A stretch of DNA of 35,561 nucleotides, taken from Bacillota bacterium. GTDB lineage: Bacteria; Bacillota; Clostridia; Clostridiales; Clostridiaceae. A program made the position numbers and the translations under genes. Location: NCBI GenBank assembly GCA_023445445.1, contig JAEXLD010000025.1, forward strand, positions 1-35,561, given 5' to 3'. Positions 7,291 through 15,718 of this stretch are shown here, piece after piece. The notes beneath the pieces were generated by a model. That model made no database searches and had not been told where the DNA came from. It saw only the letters and a program-made list of their open reading frames with translations. The number at the start of each line of letters is the position of its first letter. Position 1 is the first letter of the stretch.

Positions 7291-7314
7291 ATTATCATAA
7301 AGGAGAGGATAAAT

Positions 7315-8142
7315 ATGAAGAAAAAATTATCATTATTAATTTTAGCTGTAGCAACAGCAGCACTAACATTAACAGGTTGCGGATCAGGTAATGCAAAGAA
7401 TTCTGGAGAAGATGTATTTAGAGTTGGAATGGAAGCAGGATATGCTCCATTTAACTGGACTCAAATGGATGATTCAAATGGAGCTGTAAAAATAGATGGA
7501 AGTTCTGAATATGCAGGAGGCTATGATGTAGAAATAGCTAAGAAAATAGCAGATAGCTTAGGTAAAAAATTAGTAATAGTTAAAACTGAGTGGGATGGAC
7601 TTGTTCCAGCATTAACATCTGGAAAGATAGATGCAATAATAGCAGGTATGTCACCAACAGCAGAACGTAAAGAAACAATAGACTTTACAGATGTCTATTA
7701 TAAATCAGATTTAGTAATGTTAGTTAAAAAAGGAAGTTCTTATGAAAATGCAGAAACATTAAAAGATTTTTCAGGCGCTAAAGTAACTGCTCAATTAAAT
7801 ACTTTCCACTATACAGTTATAGATCAAATTCCAAGTGTTAATAAAGTTACAGCAATGGACAACTTCCCTGCAATGAGAGTTGCACTTGAATCTGGAGTAA
7901 TAGATGGATATGTAACAGAAAGACCAGAAGCATTAAGTGCGCAAATGGCAAATGAGAACTTTAAAATGGTTGAATTTAAAGAAGGCTTTGTTACTTCAGA
8001 AGAAGATACAGCAATAGCAGTTGGACTTCAAAAGAATAGTGATTTAAAAGATAAGATAAATGAAACTTTAAAAGGAATTTCTGAAGAAGATAGATTAAAA
8101 ATAATGGATGATGCAATTAAAAATCAACCAGCAGCTCAATAA
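7315..8142 (+). CDS. Amino-acid (probably lysine) ABC transporter binding lipoprotein
   Basis: 275 residues, starting at the ATG at 7315 that follows AAAGGAG; an upstream in-frame start would lie inside the terminator. The signal peptide ends in a lipobox, L-T-G-C, placing the lipidated cysteine at about residue 22 and the protein on the outer face of the membrane. The rest is a family-3 solute-binding protein: F-R-V-G-M-E-A-G-Y-A-P-F-N-W opens lobe 1, followed by Y-D-V-E-I-A-K-K-I-A and D-A-I-I-A-G-M-S-P-T-A-E-R. It is the first gene of a binding protein / permease / ATPase operon controlled by a lysine riboswitch, so lysine is the likely ligand. That specificity is inferred from regulation, not from pocket residues. 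Confidence 0.92.
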   Translation: MKKKLSLLILAVATAALTLTGCGSGNAKNSGEDVFRVGMEAGYAPFNWTQMDDSNGAVKIDGSSEYAGGYDVEIAKKIADSLGKKLVIVKTEWDGLVPALTSGKIDAIIAGMSPTAERKETIDFTDVYYKSDLVMLVKKGSSYENAETLKDFSGAKVTAQLNTFHYTVIDQIPSVNKVTAMDNFPAMRVALESGVIDGYVTERPEALSAQMANENFKMVEFKEGFVTSEEDTAIAVGLQKNSDLKDKINETLKGISEEDRLKIMDDAIKNQPAAQ

Positions 8143-8148
8143 CAATAA

Positions 8149-8184
8149 AGGGGTGAAACTGATTTATTATAATCAGTTGCCCCT
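8149..8184 (+). repeat. Intercistronic stem-loop in the lysine importer operon
   Basis: AGGGG/CCCCT and AACTGAT/ATCAGTT form a 12-bp interrupted stem with an eight-base loop between the binding-protein stop and the permease ribosome binding site. No T-run follows. It probably protects the 3' end of the binding-protein mRNA or partially attenuates transcription, giving more binding protein than permease, as in many ABC importer operons. Confidence 0.6.
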
Positions 8185-8209
8185 ATTTCACATATAAGGA
8201 GATTAGAAG

Positions 8210-8971
8210 ATGACTCTAGAATGGTTAATAAAAATAATTACAAATAACTGGCCTATGTTTATACGTGGTGCAGGAATGACTTTACTTATTTCTATAGTAG
8301 GTACTTTAATTGGTTCATTAATTGGACTTATTGTAGGAGTAATAAGAACAATACCAATACCTGAAAGAGGTATAAAAAAGGTATTATTAAAGATAATTAA
8401 TATAATTTTATCAATTTATATAGAATTCTTTAGAGGAACTCCAATGATTGTTCAAGCTATGGTAATTTACTATGGTTCAGCAGCAGCCTTTGGAATAGAT
8501 ATTAATAAAATTGTAGCAGGTTTATTTATAGTTTCAATTAATACTGGTGCATATATGTCTGAAATAGTTAGAGGAGGTATTGTTTCTATAGATAAAGGTC
8601 AATTTGAAGCAGCTCAAGCTATTGGAATGAATCATTTCCAAACTATGACTAACATAGTATTACCACAGGTAATTAGAAATATATTACCAGCAACAGGTAA
8701 TGAATTTGTAATTAACATAAAGGATACTTCAGTATTAAATGTTATTTCAGTTTCAGAGTTATTCTTCCAAACTAAGTCTATAGCTGGAAATAACTTTAGA
8801 TATTTTGAATCCTTCTTTGTAGCATGTATATTATATTTCATAATGACATTTACAGTTACAAGAATATTAAGATATTTAGAAAAGAAGATAGATGGGCCTG
8901 AAAATTATATAATTGCTGGAAATCAAATGCAAGTTGCTAGGCCAGAAGATATGGCTAAAAAATCTGTATAG
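8210..8971 (+). CDS. Amino-acid (probably lysine) ABC transporter permease
   Basis: 253 residues of the HisM/GlnP permease family. Several hydrophobic helices are visible, starting with about 18-43. The conserved cytoplasmic coupling loop is E-A-A-Q-A-I-G-M-N-H-F-Q-T-M-T-N-I-V-L-P-Q near residues 133-153, which contacts the ATPase. The motif E-F-F-R-G-T-P-M-I-V-Q at about 72-82 is typical of polar amino-acid permeases. A homodimer would form the membrane channel. AAGGAG lies about nine bases before the ATG. Second gene of the riboswitch-controlled operon, 67 bases after the binding protein and 21 before the ATPase. Direction (import) follows from the paired binding protein. Confidence 0.93.
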   Translation: MTLEWLIKIITNNWPMFIRGAGMTLLISIVGTLIGSLIGLIVGVIRTIPIPERGIKKVLLKIINIILSIYIEFFRGTPMIVQAMVIYYGSAAAFGIDINKIVAGLFIVSINTGAYMSEIVRGGIVSIDKGQFEAAQAIGMNHFQTMTNIVLPQVIRNILPATGNEFVINIKDTSVLNVISVSELFFQTKSIAGNNFRYFESFFVACILYFIMTFTVTRILRYLEKKIDGPENYIIAGNQMQVARPEDMAKKSV

Positions 8972-8992
8972 TGGCTTAAGGAGGAGTTAAAT

Positions 8993-9727
8993 ATGGAAAA
9001 AATAATAGAAGTTAAACATTTAAGTAAATCCTTTGGAGACCATGAAGTATTAAAGGATATTGATTTCTCAGTTAATAAAGGAGAAGTTGTCTGTATAATA
9101 GGCTCTTCAGGATCAGGAAAATCTACTTTATTAAGATGTATAAATCTTTTAGAAAAACCATCAGGTGGAGAAATAATATATAAAGATGAGAATATATTAG
9201 ATGATAACCATGATATATATAAATATAGAACAAAACTAGGTATGGTATTTCAACAATTTAATTTATTTAATAATCACAATGTTTTAAGCAATTGTGTTGT
9301 TGGACAAGTAAAAGTATTAGGAAGATCTAAAGAAGAAGCAGAAAAGGTAGCAATGAAGTACTTAGACATAGTAGGTATGGGAAATTATATAAATGCTAAA
9401 CCGAAACAATTATCTGGAGGGCAAAAACAAAGAGTTGCTATTGCAAGAGCATTATCTATGGAACCAGATGTTATTTTATTTGATGAACCAACATCTGCCC
9501 TTGATCCAGAAATGGTTGGGGAAGTTTTAAAGGTAATGAAGGAATTAGCAGAAAGTGGACTTACAATGCTAGTTGTAACTCATGAAATGGGCTTTGCAAA
9601 TGAAGTATCAGATAGGGTGGTATTTATGAATAATGGAGTTATAGAAGAAGAAGGAACTCCAGAAGAAATATTTAATAATCCTAAAAAGGAACGTACTAGA
9701 GAATTCTTAAAAAGAACATTTAAATAA
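8993..9727 (+). CDS. Amino-acid (probably lysine) ABC transporter ATP-binding protein
   Basis: 244 residues, the standard length of GlnQ/HisP-type ATPases. Walker A is G-S-S-G-S-G-K-S-T with K43, the Q-loop is V-F-Q-Q-F-N-L-F, the signature is L-S-G-G-Q-K-Q-R at about 141-148, Walker B is V-I-L-F-D-E-P-T-S-A-L-D, and the switch histidine is in V-V-T-H-E-M-G-F. All catalytic parts are intact, unlike the ATPase at the right end of the window. It powers uptake by the upstream permease and binding protein. GGAGG lies about ten bases before the ATG. It is the last gene of the operon, followed by a very strong terminator. Confidence 0.95.
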   Translation: MEKIIEVKHLSKSFGDHEVLKDIDFSVNKGEVVCIIGSSGSGKSTLLRCINLLEKPSGGEIIYKDENILDDNHDIYKYRTKLGMVFQQFNLFNNHNVLSNCVVGQVKVLGRSKEEAEKVAMKYLDIVGMGNYINAKPKQLSGGQKQRVAIARALSMEPDVILFDEPTSALDPEMVGEVLKVMKELAESGLTMLVVTHEMGFANEVSDRVVFMNNGVIEEEGTPEEIFNNPKKERTREFLKRTFK

Positions 9728-9737
9728 TAGCAAGAGA

Positions 9738-9800
9738 AATAAGAGATTATATCAGTTTGTTTAATAAAATAAATACTGATATAATCTCTTATTTTTTTAT
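9738..9800 (+). terminator. Strong terminator of the lysine importer operon
   Basis: A perfect 19-bp stem (9738-9756 with 9775-9793) encloses an 18-base AT-rich loop and runs into TTTTT. It is the longest perfect hairpin I see in the window. Confidence 0.92.
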
Positions 9801-9815
9801 TAGTTATTTTCTAAA

Positions 9816-10034
9816 TTGTTAACAAAGCAAATATCAAAAGAGATAGAGCTAATAGTAGAAGCTATGAAATCTATTACTGAACAAACTAATCTTTTAGCAA
9901 TAAATGCAGGGATAGAAGTAGCAAGAGTAGGTGAAGTAGGTAAAGGATTCCCAGTAGTTGCAGAGGAGGTAAGGAAATTAGCAGAAGAATAAGCGAAGTC
10001 AACCATAGAAATAAATAATAATTATATTTTATGA
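9816..10034 (+). pseudogene. Remnant of a methyl-accepting chemotaxis protein
   Basis: Read on the + strand from 9816, the translation contains S-I-T-E-Q-T-N-L-L-A-I-N-A-G-I-E-V-A-R and then G-K-G-F-P-V-V-A-E-E-V-R-K-L-A-E-E. This is the highly conserved hairpin tip of chemoreceptor signalling domains. A TAA at 9990-9992 interrupts it where functional receptors have a serine, after which A-K-S-T-I-E-I continues in frame. Several invariant alanines are changed to glycine or valine. There is no start codon, ribosome binding site, sensor domain or membrane segment, and homology fades by about 10013. It is a decayed fragment with no expected function. An ORF on the opposite strand here is only its shadow. 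Confidence 0.85.
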
Positions 10035-10095
10035 ATTTAATAAAAATAAGTAAATATAAATATATAAGATAGTATTTTAGGATGGAGATAAGGAT

Positions 10096-10548
10096 ATGCC
10101 TAAGGGTTTTTATACTTTTAATAATTATTTTAAAATAAATTCTAATATAATTACAGCATCTATGGAAGATTATATAGAAATGATTTATAGACTATCAAAT
10201 ATGACTGGCTTTACTAGAGTAGTAGATTTATCTAAGGCGTTAAATGTTAAACCATCATCTATAACAAATATGATAAGAAAGTTAAATGAATTAAGTTTAG
10301 TTACTTATGAGAAATATGGATATATAAAACTTACAGAAGAGGGATATAGTTATGGAGGATACTTATTGTATAGACATAATACTATAGAAAAGTTTTTAAC
10401 CATAATAGGTGTTACAAATAATATTTTAGAAGAAACAGAAAAAATTGAGCATGCTTTAAGTAAAGAAACTTTTGAAAGAATTGAAAATTTTATAGAAATT
10501 ATTGATAATCATCCAATAATTAAAGATAAATTAGGAAAGACTAAATAA
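10096..10548 (+). CDS. DtxR/MntR-family metal-dependent regulator
   Basis: 150 residues. A winged helix-turn-helix (about 20-82) is followed by the all-helical dimerisation and metal-binding domain; there is no SH3-like third domain, as in MntR. The MntR-type ligands can be lined up: D25 and E28 in S-M-E-D-Y-I-E, H94 in R-H-N-T-I-E, and E115, E118 and H119 in E-T-E-K-I-E-H-A-L-S. This suggests Mn(II) or Fe(II) sensing. The first 17 residues are an extension absent from B. subtilis MntR. The next gene starts 29 bases downstream in the same direction, so the regulator probably heads an operon with the Rieske flavoprotein. No metal transporter is adjacent, which is unusual for MntR. Confidence 0.88.
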   Translation: MPKGFYTFNNYFKINSNIITASMEDYIEMIYRLSNMTGFTRVVDLSKALNVKPSSITNMIRKLNELSLVTYEKYGYIKLTEEGYSYGGYLLYRHNTIEKFLTIIGVTNNILEETEKIEHALSKETFERIENFIEIIDNHPIIKDKLGKTK

Positions 10549-10577
10549 TATTATAATTTAGTTAATGGAGTGATTAT

Positions 10578-12020
10578 ATGAAATCAGTTTGGGCTGAAAG
10601 TTATAAAAAAAACAAAAAAGAACATAAATTAGATATAGAAGAGGCTGAAGTAGTTATTATAGGGGGTGGGATAGCAGGGATATTAACAGCCTATATGTTA
10701 AAAGAAAATAATATAAATGCTGTAGTGTTAGAGAGAAAAAAAATATTAACAGGCAATACCATGAATACTACTGCAAAGATTACAATACAACATAATATTA
10801 TATATGATAAATTAATTAAGGAATTTGGAAAAGAAAATGCAAAAAGATATGCTTTAGCTAATGAACTAGCTTTAGAAAATTATGAAGAAATAATCAGCAA
10901 TAATAATATTGATTGTAATTTTGAAATAGCTGATGCTTATATTTATACCTTGGATTCACCAGAAAAAATAGAAAAAGAATATAAGGCAGCAGTGAGTTTA
11001 GGAATAGATGCTGAACTAGTAGATAATACTGAACTGCCATTTAAAGTTGCTAAAGCAGTTAAGTTTAGAAATCAAGCACATTTTAATCCGATAAAGTTTT
11101 TAAATCATATTATAAAGGATTTAACTATATATGAAGATACAACAGCTATAGAAATAAAAGATAATATAGTAGTTACAAATAGGGGTGAAATAAAGGCTAA
11201 AAGTATAGTAGTAGCTACGCATTTCCCTATTATTAATGTTCCTGGATATTATTTTCTTAGAATGCATCAAGAAAGAGAGTATGTTATTGCCTTAAAAAAT
11301 GCTCAACTTTTAAAAGGAATGTATATAGATGAAAAGGAATCTGGATATTCTTTTAGAAGATATGAAGATTATTTAATTTTAGGAGGAGCATCTGGGAGAA
11401 CAGGTAGTAATGAAGAAGGTGGTTCATATAATAAGTTAAGAGATTTAGCTAAAAAGCTATATCCAGATTCAATTGAAGAATATCATTGGTCTGCACAAGA
11501 TTGTATGACTTCAGATGGAATTCCTTTTATAGGTGCATATTCAAAGGAACTACCAAATGTTTATGTAGCTACTGGATTTAATAAATGGGGTATGACATCA
11601 TCTATGGTTTCAGCAATAATAATTAGTGGATTAATAAATGGTAAAGCGTATGATTTTAATGAAATATTTTCTCCAAGTAGATTTGATATGACAGCATCAA
11701 TTAAGAATTTACTTAAAGATGGATTTGAAACAACATATAACTTTATTGCAGAAAAAATAAGAATTCCAATGGAAACAGCAGAAAATATTAAAAATGGTGA
11801 GGCGGGAATAGTATTATATGAAGGAAAAAAAGTTGGAGTATATAAAAATAATGAAGGTAAAATTTATGCTGTATCTACTAAATGCCCACATTTAGGATGT
11901 GAATTAAGGTGGAATGCTGATGACTTATCTTGGGATTGTCCTTGTCATGGATCAAGATTTAATTATAAGGGTGAATTCTTAGATGCCCCTACTATTAAAG
12001 CTTTAAAGTATGAAGAATAA
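10578..12020 (+). CDS. FAD-dependent oxidoreductase with C-terminal Rieske [2Fe-2S] domain
   Basis: 480 residues. The N-terminal part is a DAO-type flavoprotein with the dinucleotide motif V-V-I-I-G-G-G-I-A-G at about 24-33 and the ribose-binding V-V-L-E. The distal FAD region is Y-V-A-T-G-F-N-K-W-G-M-T-S near 330. The C-terminal 80 residues are a Rieske domain: C436-P-H438-L-G-C441 and C454-P-C456-H457-G-S. The cluster ligands should be C436, H438, C454 and H457, with C441/C456 as the usual disulfide pair. The overall layout resembles B. subtilis YhfW. It should pass electrons between a flavin and the cluster in the cytoplasm; substrate and partner are unknown. GGAGTGA precedes the ATG. It overlaps the next gene by 11 bases. 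Confidence 0.93.
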   Translation: MKSVWAESYKKNKKEHKLDIEEAEVVIIGGGIAGILTAYMLKENNINAVVLERKKILTGNTMNTTAKITIQHNIIYDKLIKEFGKENAKRYALANELALENYEEIISNNNIDCNFEIADAYIYTLDSPEKIEKEYKAAVSLGIDAELVDNTELPFKVAKAVKFRNQAHFNPIKFLNHIIKDLTIYEDTTAIEIKDNIVVTNRGEIKAKSIVVATHFPIINVPGYYFLRMHQEREYVIALKNAQLLKGMYIDEKESGYSFRRYEDYLILGGASGRTGSNEEGGSYNKLRDLAKKLYPDSIEEYHWSAQDCMTSDGIPFIGAYSKELPNVYVATGFNKWGMTSSMVSAIIISGLINGKAYDFNEIFSPSRFDMTASIKNLLKDGFETTYNFIAEKIRIPMETAENIKNGEAGIVLYEGKKVGVYKNNEGKIYAVSTKCPHLGCELRWNADDLSWDCPCHGSRFNYKGEFLDAPTIKALKYEE

Positions 12021-12897
12021 AGAAAATTATACTAAGAAAAAAGGCTATTTTGAAGGCTGGTATTTTAAGCATCAAAGTAAAGAACTTAGTATTTCATTTA
12101 TTCCAGGAATAAATATAAATAAGAATGGAGATAAATACGCCTTTATTCAGATTATTACTGAAAATAAATCATATAATATAAACTATGATTATAAGGATTT
12201 TTCTATAAGTAAAGATAAGCTCACAATTAAGATAAAAGATAATATATTTTCATTAAATGGATTAATAATTAATATAAAAAATAAAGATATTAACATCAAA
12301 GGAAGACTTATTTATAAGAATATTACTTCTATAAAGAGAGATATAATGGGACCCTTTGCACATTTGCCCTTTATGGAATGTTTTCATGGAATTTTAAGCT
12401 TAAATCATAATGTAGAAGGAAGTTTATTTATTAATTATAAAGAATTTAAATTTAATGGAGATAAGGGATATATAGAAAAGGATTGGGGAAGATCTTTTCC
12501 TAATAAATATCTATGGGTACAATCTAATTATTTTAAAAAGGAAGATACAAGTATAATGGTTTCTATAGCTAGCATACCTTTTTTAGGATTTGAATTTAAG
12601 GGATGTATAGCCATAGTTTATTATGAAGGAAAGGAATATAGATTAGCTACCTATAATGGAGTTAAGATACTATATTACAATGAGAAGGGATTAATAATTA
12701 AGAATGGTAAATATAGACTAGAAGTAGAAATAGAAGAAATACATCCACAAGAGCTTTTAGCTCCAAATGGAGGAGAAATGATAAGAATCATAACAGAAAA
12801 TATTTCTTGTAGTGCAAAGTTTAAATTTTATAAAGGTGATAACTTAGTCTTTAATTTAGATTCTGACAAAACAAGTTTTGAATATGTAAGTAATTAA
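12010..12897 (+). CDS. Tocopherol-cyclase-like protein
   Basis: 295 residues beginning inside the last codons of the Rieske flavoprotein gene (11-base overlap), which implies translational coupling; no strong ribosome binding site is visible. Two motifs are diagnostic of the tocopherol cyclase (VTE1-like) family: the opening K-K-G-Y-F-E-G-W-Y-F-K-H-Q at about 10-22, and the central G-Y-I-E-K-D-W-G-R-S-F-P with W-V-Q-S-N-Y-F. The fold is a pair of lipocalin-like beta-barrels, consistent with the many short beta-type segments. In plants the enzyme closes the chromanol ring; Clostridia do not make tocopherol, so the real ligand must be something else, probably a hydrophobic or quinone-like molecule (inference). 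No signal peptide is visible. Confidence 0.8.
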   Translation: MKNKENYTKKKGYFEGWYFKHQSKELSISFIPGININKNGDKYAFIQIITENKSYNINYDYKDFSISKDKLTIKIKDNIFSLNGLIINIKNKDINIKGRLIYKNITSIKRDIMGPFAHLPFMECFHGILSLNHNVEGSLFINYKEFKFNGDKGYIEKDWGRSFPNKYLWVQSNYFKKEDTSIMVSIASIPFLGFEFKGCIAIVYYEGKEYRLATYNGVKILYYNEKGLIIKNGKYRLEVEIEEIHPQELLAPNGGEMIRIITENISCSAKFKFYKGDNLVFNLDSDKTSFEYVSN

Positions 12898-12934
12898 AAA
12901 ATGTGAAGTATAATATTATACTTCACATTTTTTT
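12895..12934. terminator. Bidirectional terminator between tocopherol-cyclase-like gene and pflB
   Basis: A perfect 28-bp palindrome (12901-12928) is flanked by A-runs on the left and T-runs on the right. It can stop transcription from both sides and serves the convergent genes ending at 12897 (+) and 12951 (-). Confidence 0.93.
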
Positions 12935-12950
12935 ATTTGAAATAAATTAA

Positions 12951-15182
12951 TTACATTGATTTGTGGAATGTTCTATTTATAACATCTAATTGTTGTTCTC
13001 TTGTTAACTTAATAAAGTTTACAGCATATCCTGAAACTCTTATAGTTAATTGAGGATATAACTCTGGATGTTCCATAGCATCTAATAAAGTTTCTCTATC
13101 AAATACATTTACATTTAAGTGTTGAGCACCTTGAGAGAAGTATCCATCCATCATTGTTCCTAAGTTATGGATTCTATTTTCAGGTGACTTTCCTAATGCA
13201 TCAGGTATTATTGAGAAAGTATTTGATATACCATCTTGTGAATGCTCATATGGTAACTTAGCAACTGAGTTTAATGATGCTAATGAACCACTGTTATCTC
13301 TTCCATGCATTGGATTAGCTCCTGGAGCAAATGGTTCTCCAGCTTTTCTTCCATCAGGAGTAGTACCAGTCTTCTTACCATAAACAACATTTGAAGTTAT
13401 TGTTAATACTGATTGAGTGTGGTATGCATTTCTGTAAGTCTTGTTCTTTCTGATTTTATTCATCATATTTTCAACTAACCATACAGCAATATCATCTACT
13501 CTATCATCATCATTTCCATATTTAGGGTAATCCCCTTCAACTTCGAAGTCGATAGCTACACCTTCTTCGTTTCTTATTGGCTTAACTTTAGCATATTTAA
13601 TAGCTGATAAAGAATCAGCGCAAACAGATAATCCTGCTATACCACAAGCCATTGTTCTAAATACATCTCTATCGTGTAAAGCCATTTGTAACTTTTCATA
13701 TGAATACTTATCATGCATGTAATGAATAACATTTAAAGTGTTAACATAAAGGTTAGCTAACCAATCTGTCATAGTTTCAAATCTTTCCATTACTTCATCA
13801 TAGTTTAGATATTCACTAGTTAGTGGAGCAAGCTTAGGTCCAACTTGCATTCCATATTTTTCATCCTTACCACCATTAATAGCGTAAAGTAAAGTTTTAG
13901 CTAAGTTAACTCTAGCACCGAAGAATTGCATTTGTTTACCAACTCTCATAGCAGATACACAACAAGCAATTGCATAATCATCTCCCCAATATGGAGCCAT
14001 TAAATCATCATTTTCATATTGAACTGAGCTTGTGTCAATAGAAACCTTTGAACAGAAATCTTTAAATCCTTGAGGTAATCTAGTTGACCAAAGAACAGTT
14101 AGGTTTGGTTCTGGTGATGGTCCTAAAGTATATAGTGTATTAAGAATTCTGAATGAGTTCTTAGTAACTAATGTTCTTCCATCTAATCCCATACCACCAA
14201 TTGATTCAGTAACCCAAGTTGGGTCTCCTGAGAATAAATCATTATATTCTGGAGTTCTTAAGAATTTAACAAGTCTTAATTTCATAACAAAATGATCTAC
14301 TAATTCTTGAGCTTCTTCTTCAGAAATTAATCCAGCTTTTAAATCTCTTTCTATATATATATCTAAGAAAGTAGAAGTTCTTCCTAGGGACATAGCAGCA
14401 CCATTTTGGTCCTTTATAGCTCCTAAGAAACCGAAGTATAACCATTGAATAGCTTCCTTAGCGTTCTTAGCAGGTTTTGATAAATCGAAACCATAAGTTT
14501 CTCCTAATCCTTTTAATTCTTTTAAGGCAAGTATTTGATCAGAGATTTCTTCTCTTAATCTAATTACATCTTCATCGATACATCTAACTTCTAAGCTTTT
14601 CTTTTGAGCAATTTTATCTTCTATTAATCTATCTACACCGTATAAAGCAACTCTTCTATAGTCACCTATAATTCTTCCTCTACCATAGGCATCAGGAAGA
14701 CCAGTTATAACTCCAGATTTTCTTGCAAGTCTCATTTCATCAGTATAAGCATCAAAAACACCTTGGTTATGAGTTTTTCTATACTTAGTAAATATTTCTG
14801 AAATTCTTGGACTTACTTCATAACCATAAGCCTTTGCAGCATTTTCAGCCATTCTTATTCCACCATAAGGCATTACAGCTCTTTTTAATGGAGCATCAGT
14901 TTGAACTCCAACTATTTTTTCAAAAGCTTCATCTATATATCCAGCTTTATATTCATTTATTCCAGAGATAGTTTCAGTATCAATATCTAAAACCCCACCA
15001 TTTTCTCTTTCCTTTTTGAATAATTCACTTACTTCTTCCCATAATTTTTTAGTTGCATCAGTTGCACCTACTAAAAAATTATCGTCGCCAGTGTATGGAG
15101 TATAGTTTAATTGAATAAAGTTTCTAACATCAATAGACTTAGTCCATTGACCTTGTTTAAAGTTGATCCATTCTTGCTTCAT
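12951..15182 (-). CDS. pflB: Formate C-acetyltransferase (pyruvate formate-lyase)
   Basis: 743 residues, starting at the ATG at 15182 (M-K-Q-E-W) with AAGGGG about eight bases upstream; an in-frame start further upstream would add a poorly supported 11 residues. This glycyl-radical enzyme converts pyruvate and CoA to acetyl-CoA and formate in anaerobic fermentation. The adjacent active-site cysteines lie in A-C-C-V-S-A-M near residue 407. The radical glycine is G718 in R-V-S-G-Y-A-V. P-D-G-R-K-A-G-E-P-F and the C-terminal T-R-E-Q-Q-L-D-V-I are also typical. It needs the radical-SAM activase PflA, which is normally encoded just downstream but is not here. The protein ends at a bidirectional terminator, so the gene is monocistronic. 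Confidence 0.98.
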   Translation of the reverse strand: MKQEWINFKQGQWTKSIDVRNFIQLNYTPYTGDDNFLVGATDATKKLWEEVSELFKKERENGGVLDIDTETISGINEYKAGYIDEAFEKIVGVQTDAPLKRAVMPYGGIRMAENAAKAYGYEVSPRISEIFTKYRKTHNQGVFDAYTDEMRLARKSGVITGLPDAYGRGRIIGDYRRVALYGVDRLIEDKIAQKKSLEVRCIDEDVIRLREEISDQILALKELKGLGETYGFDLSKPAKNAKEAIQWLYFGFLGAIKDQNGAAMSLGRTSTFLDIYIERDLKAGLISEEEAQELVDHFVMKLRLVKFLRTPEYNDLFSGDPTWVTESIGGMGLDGRTLVTKNSFRILNTLYTLGPSPEPNLTVLWSTRLPQGFKDFCSKVSIDTSSVQYENDDLMAPYWGDDYAIACCVSAMRVGKQMQFFGARVNLAKTLLYAINGGKDEKYGMQVGPKLAPLTSEYLNYDEVMERFETMTDWLANLYVNTLNVIHYMHDKYSYEKLQMALHDRDVFRTMACGIAGLSVCADSLSAIKYAKVKPIRNEEGVAIDFEVEGDYPKYGNDDDRVDDIAVWLVENMMNKIRKNKTYRNAYHTQSVLTITSNVVYGKKTGTTPDGRKAGEPFAPGANPMHGRDNSGSLASLNSVAKLPYEHSQDGISNTFSIIPDALGKSPENRIHNLGTMMDGYFSQGAQHLNVNVFDRETLLDAMEHPELYPQLTIRVSGYAVNFIKLTREQQLDVINRTFHKSM

Positions 15183-15261
15183 ACATTGCACCCCTTTTTC
15201 ACTATTTACAAACATTCTTACAAATGGTAATTATTCTCAACGAATAATGTTTATCTCCTAC

Positions 15262-15290
15262 ATTTTATCATCAAGTAATAATAATTGCAA
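15262..15290 (-). promoter_or_regulatory. Promoter of pflB
   Basis: On the - strand, TTGCAA (15290-15285) and TAAAAT (15267-15262) are 17 bases apart, about 80 bases before the pflB start. I see no clear Rex or FNR palindrome in the leader. Confidence 0.6.
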
Positions 15291-15331
15291 GAAGGTCTAA
15301 TAAGTTAAGTTTTATCTTTGATTGTAATAAG

Positions 15332-15359
15332 TTGATAAGAAAAAAACTTACTGTATAAT
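15332..15359 (+). promoter_or_regulatory. Promoter of the BFD-type protein gene
   Basis: TTGATA (15332-15337) and a perfect TATAAT (15354-15359) are 16 bases apart, 37 bases before the start codon. It is divergent from the pflB promoter, with the two -35 elements about 40 bases apart. Confidence 0.6.
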
Positions 15360-15396
15360 TATAATATATAATCATAAGTTTTGGGAGGGATTTTTT

Positions 15397-15717
15397 ATGG
15401 TTGGACAAAGAAAAATATGCAGATGTAGAAATGTTAGCTATTTAGATATAAAGCAAGCTATGACATCAGGAGCTAGAGATATAGAAGATATTATGGAGGT
15501 TACAGGTGCAGCAACTTGTTGTGGGGGGTGTACTAGTGAGTTATTATCAATATTAGATTCAGTTTGTAGCTGTAATTCTGTTTCTATTAATGAGGTGATA
15601 GATTCAGTTAAGTATGGAGCAGATTCAATAGACAAAGTTGGGGAAATCACAAAAGCAGGTACTACTTGTGGAAGATGTATACCATTAATAGAAAGTATTA
15701 TAAACTTAGAAAAATAA
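15397..15717 (+). CDS. Tandem BFD-like [2Fe-2S]-binding protein
   Basis: 106 residues made of two consecutive bacterioferritin-associated-ferredoxin (BFD, Fer2_BFD) domains. Domain 1 has cysteines C8, C10, C42 and C45; domain 2 has C57, C59, C91 and C94. Both have exactly C-x-C-x31-C-x2-C spacing, so the gene clearly arose by duplication. Classical Bfd is a single domain of about 60 residues that reduces iron stored in bacterioferritin. BFD domains also occur in nitrite reductase, NifU and glycerol-3-phosphate dehydrogenase-type flavoproteins. Here it should hold two [2Fe-2S] clusters and act as a small electron carrier. GGGAGGG precedes the ATG by seven bases. It is monocistronic, divergent from pflB, with its own terminator. 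Confidence 0.88.
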   Translation: MVGQRKICRCRNVSYLDIKQAMTSGARDIEDIMEVTGAATCCGGCTSELLSILDSVCSCNSVSINEVIDSVKYGADSIDKVGEITKAGTTCGRCIPLIESIINLEK

Positions 15718-15718
15718 A

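Noticed and set aside
9800..10006. 68-codon ORF on the - strand
   Set aside because: The + strand reading of the same bases gives the conserved chemoreceptor tip, so this is a shadow of the pseudogene.
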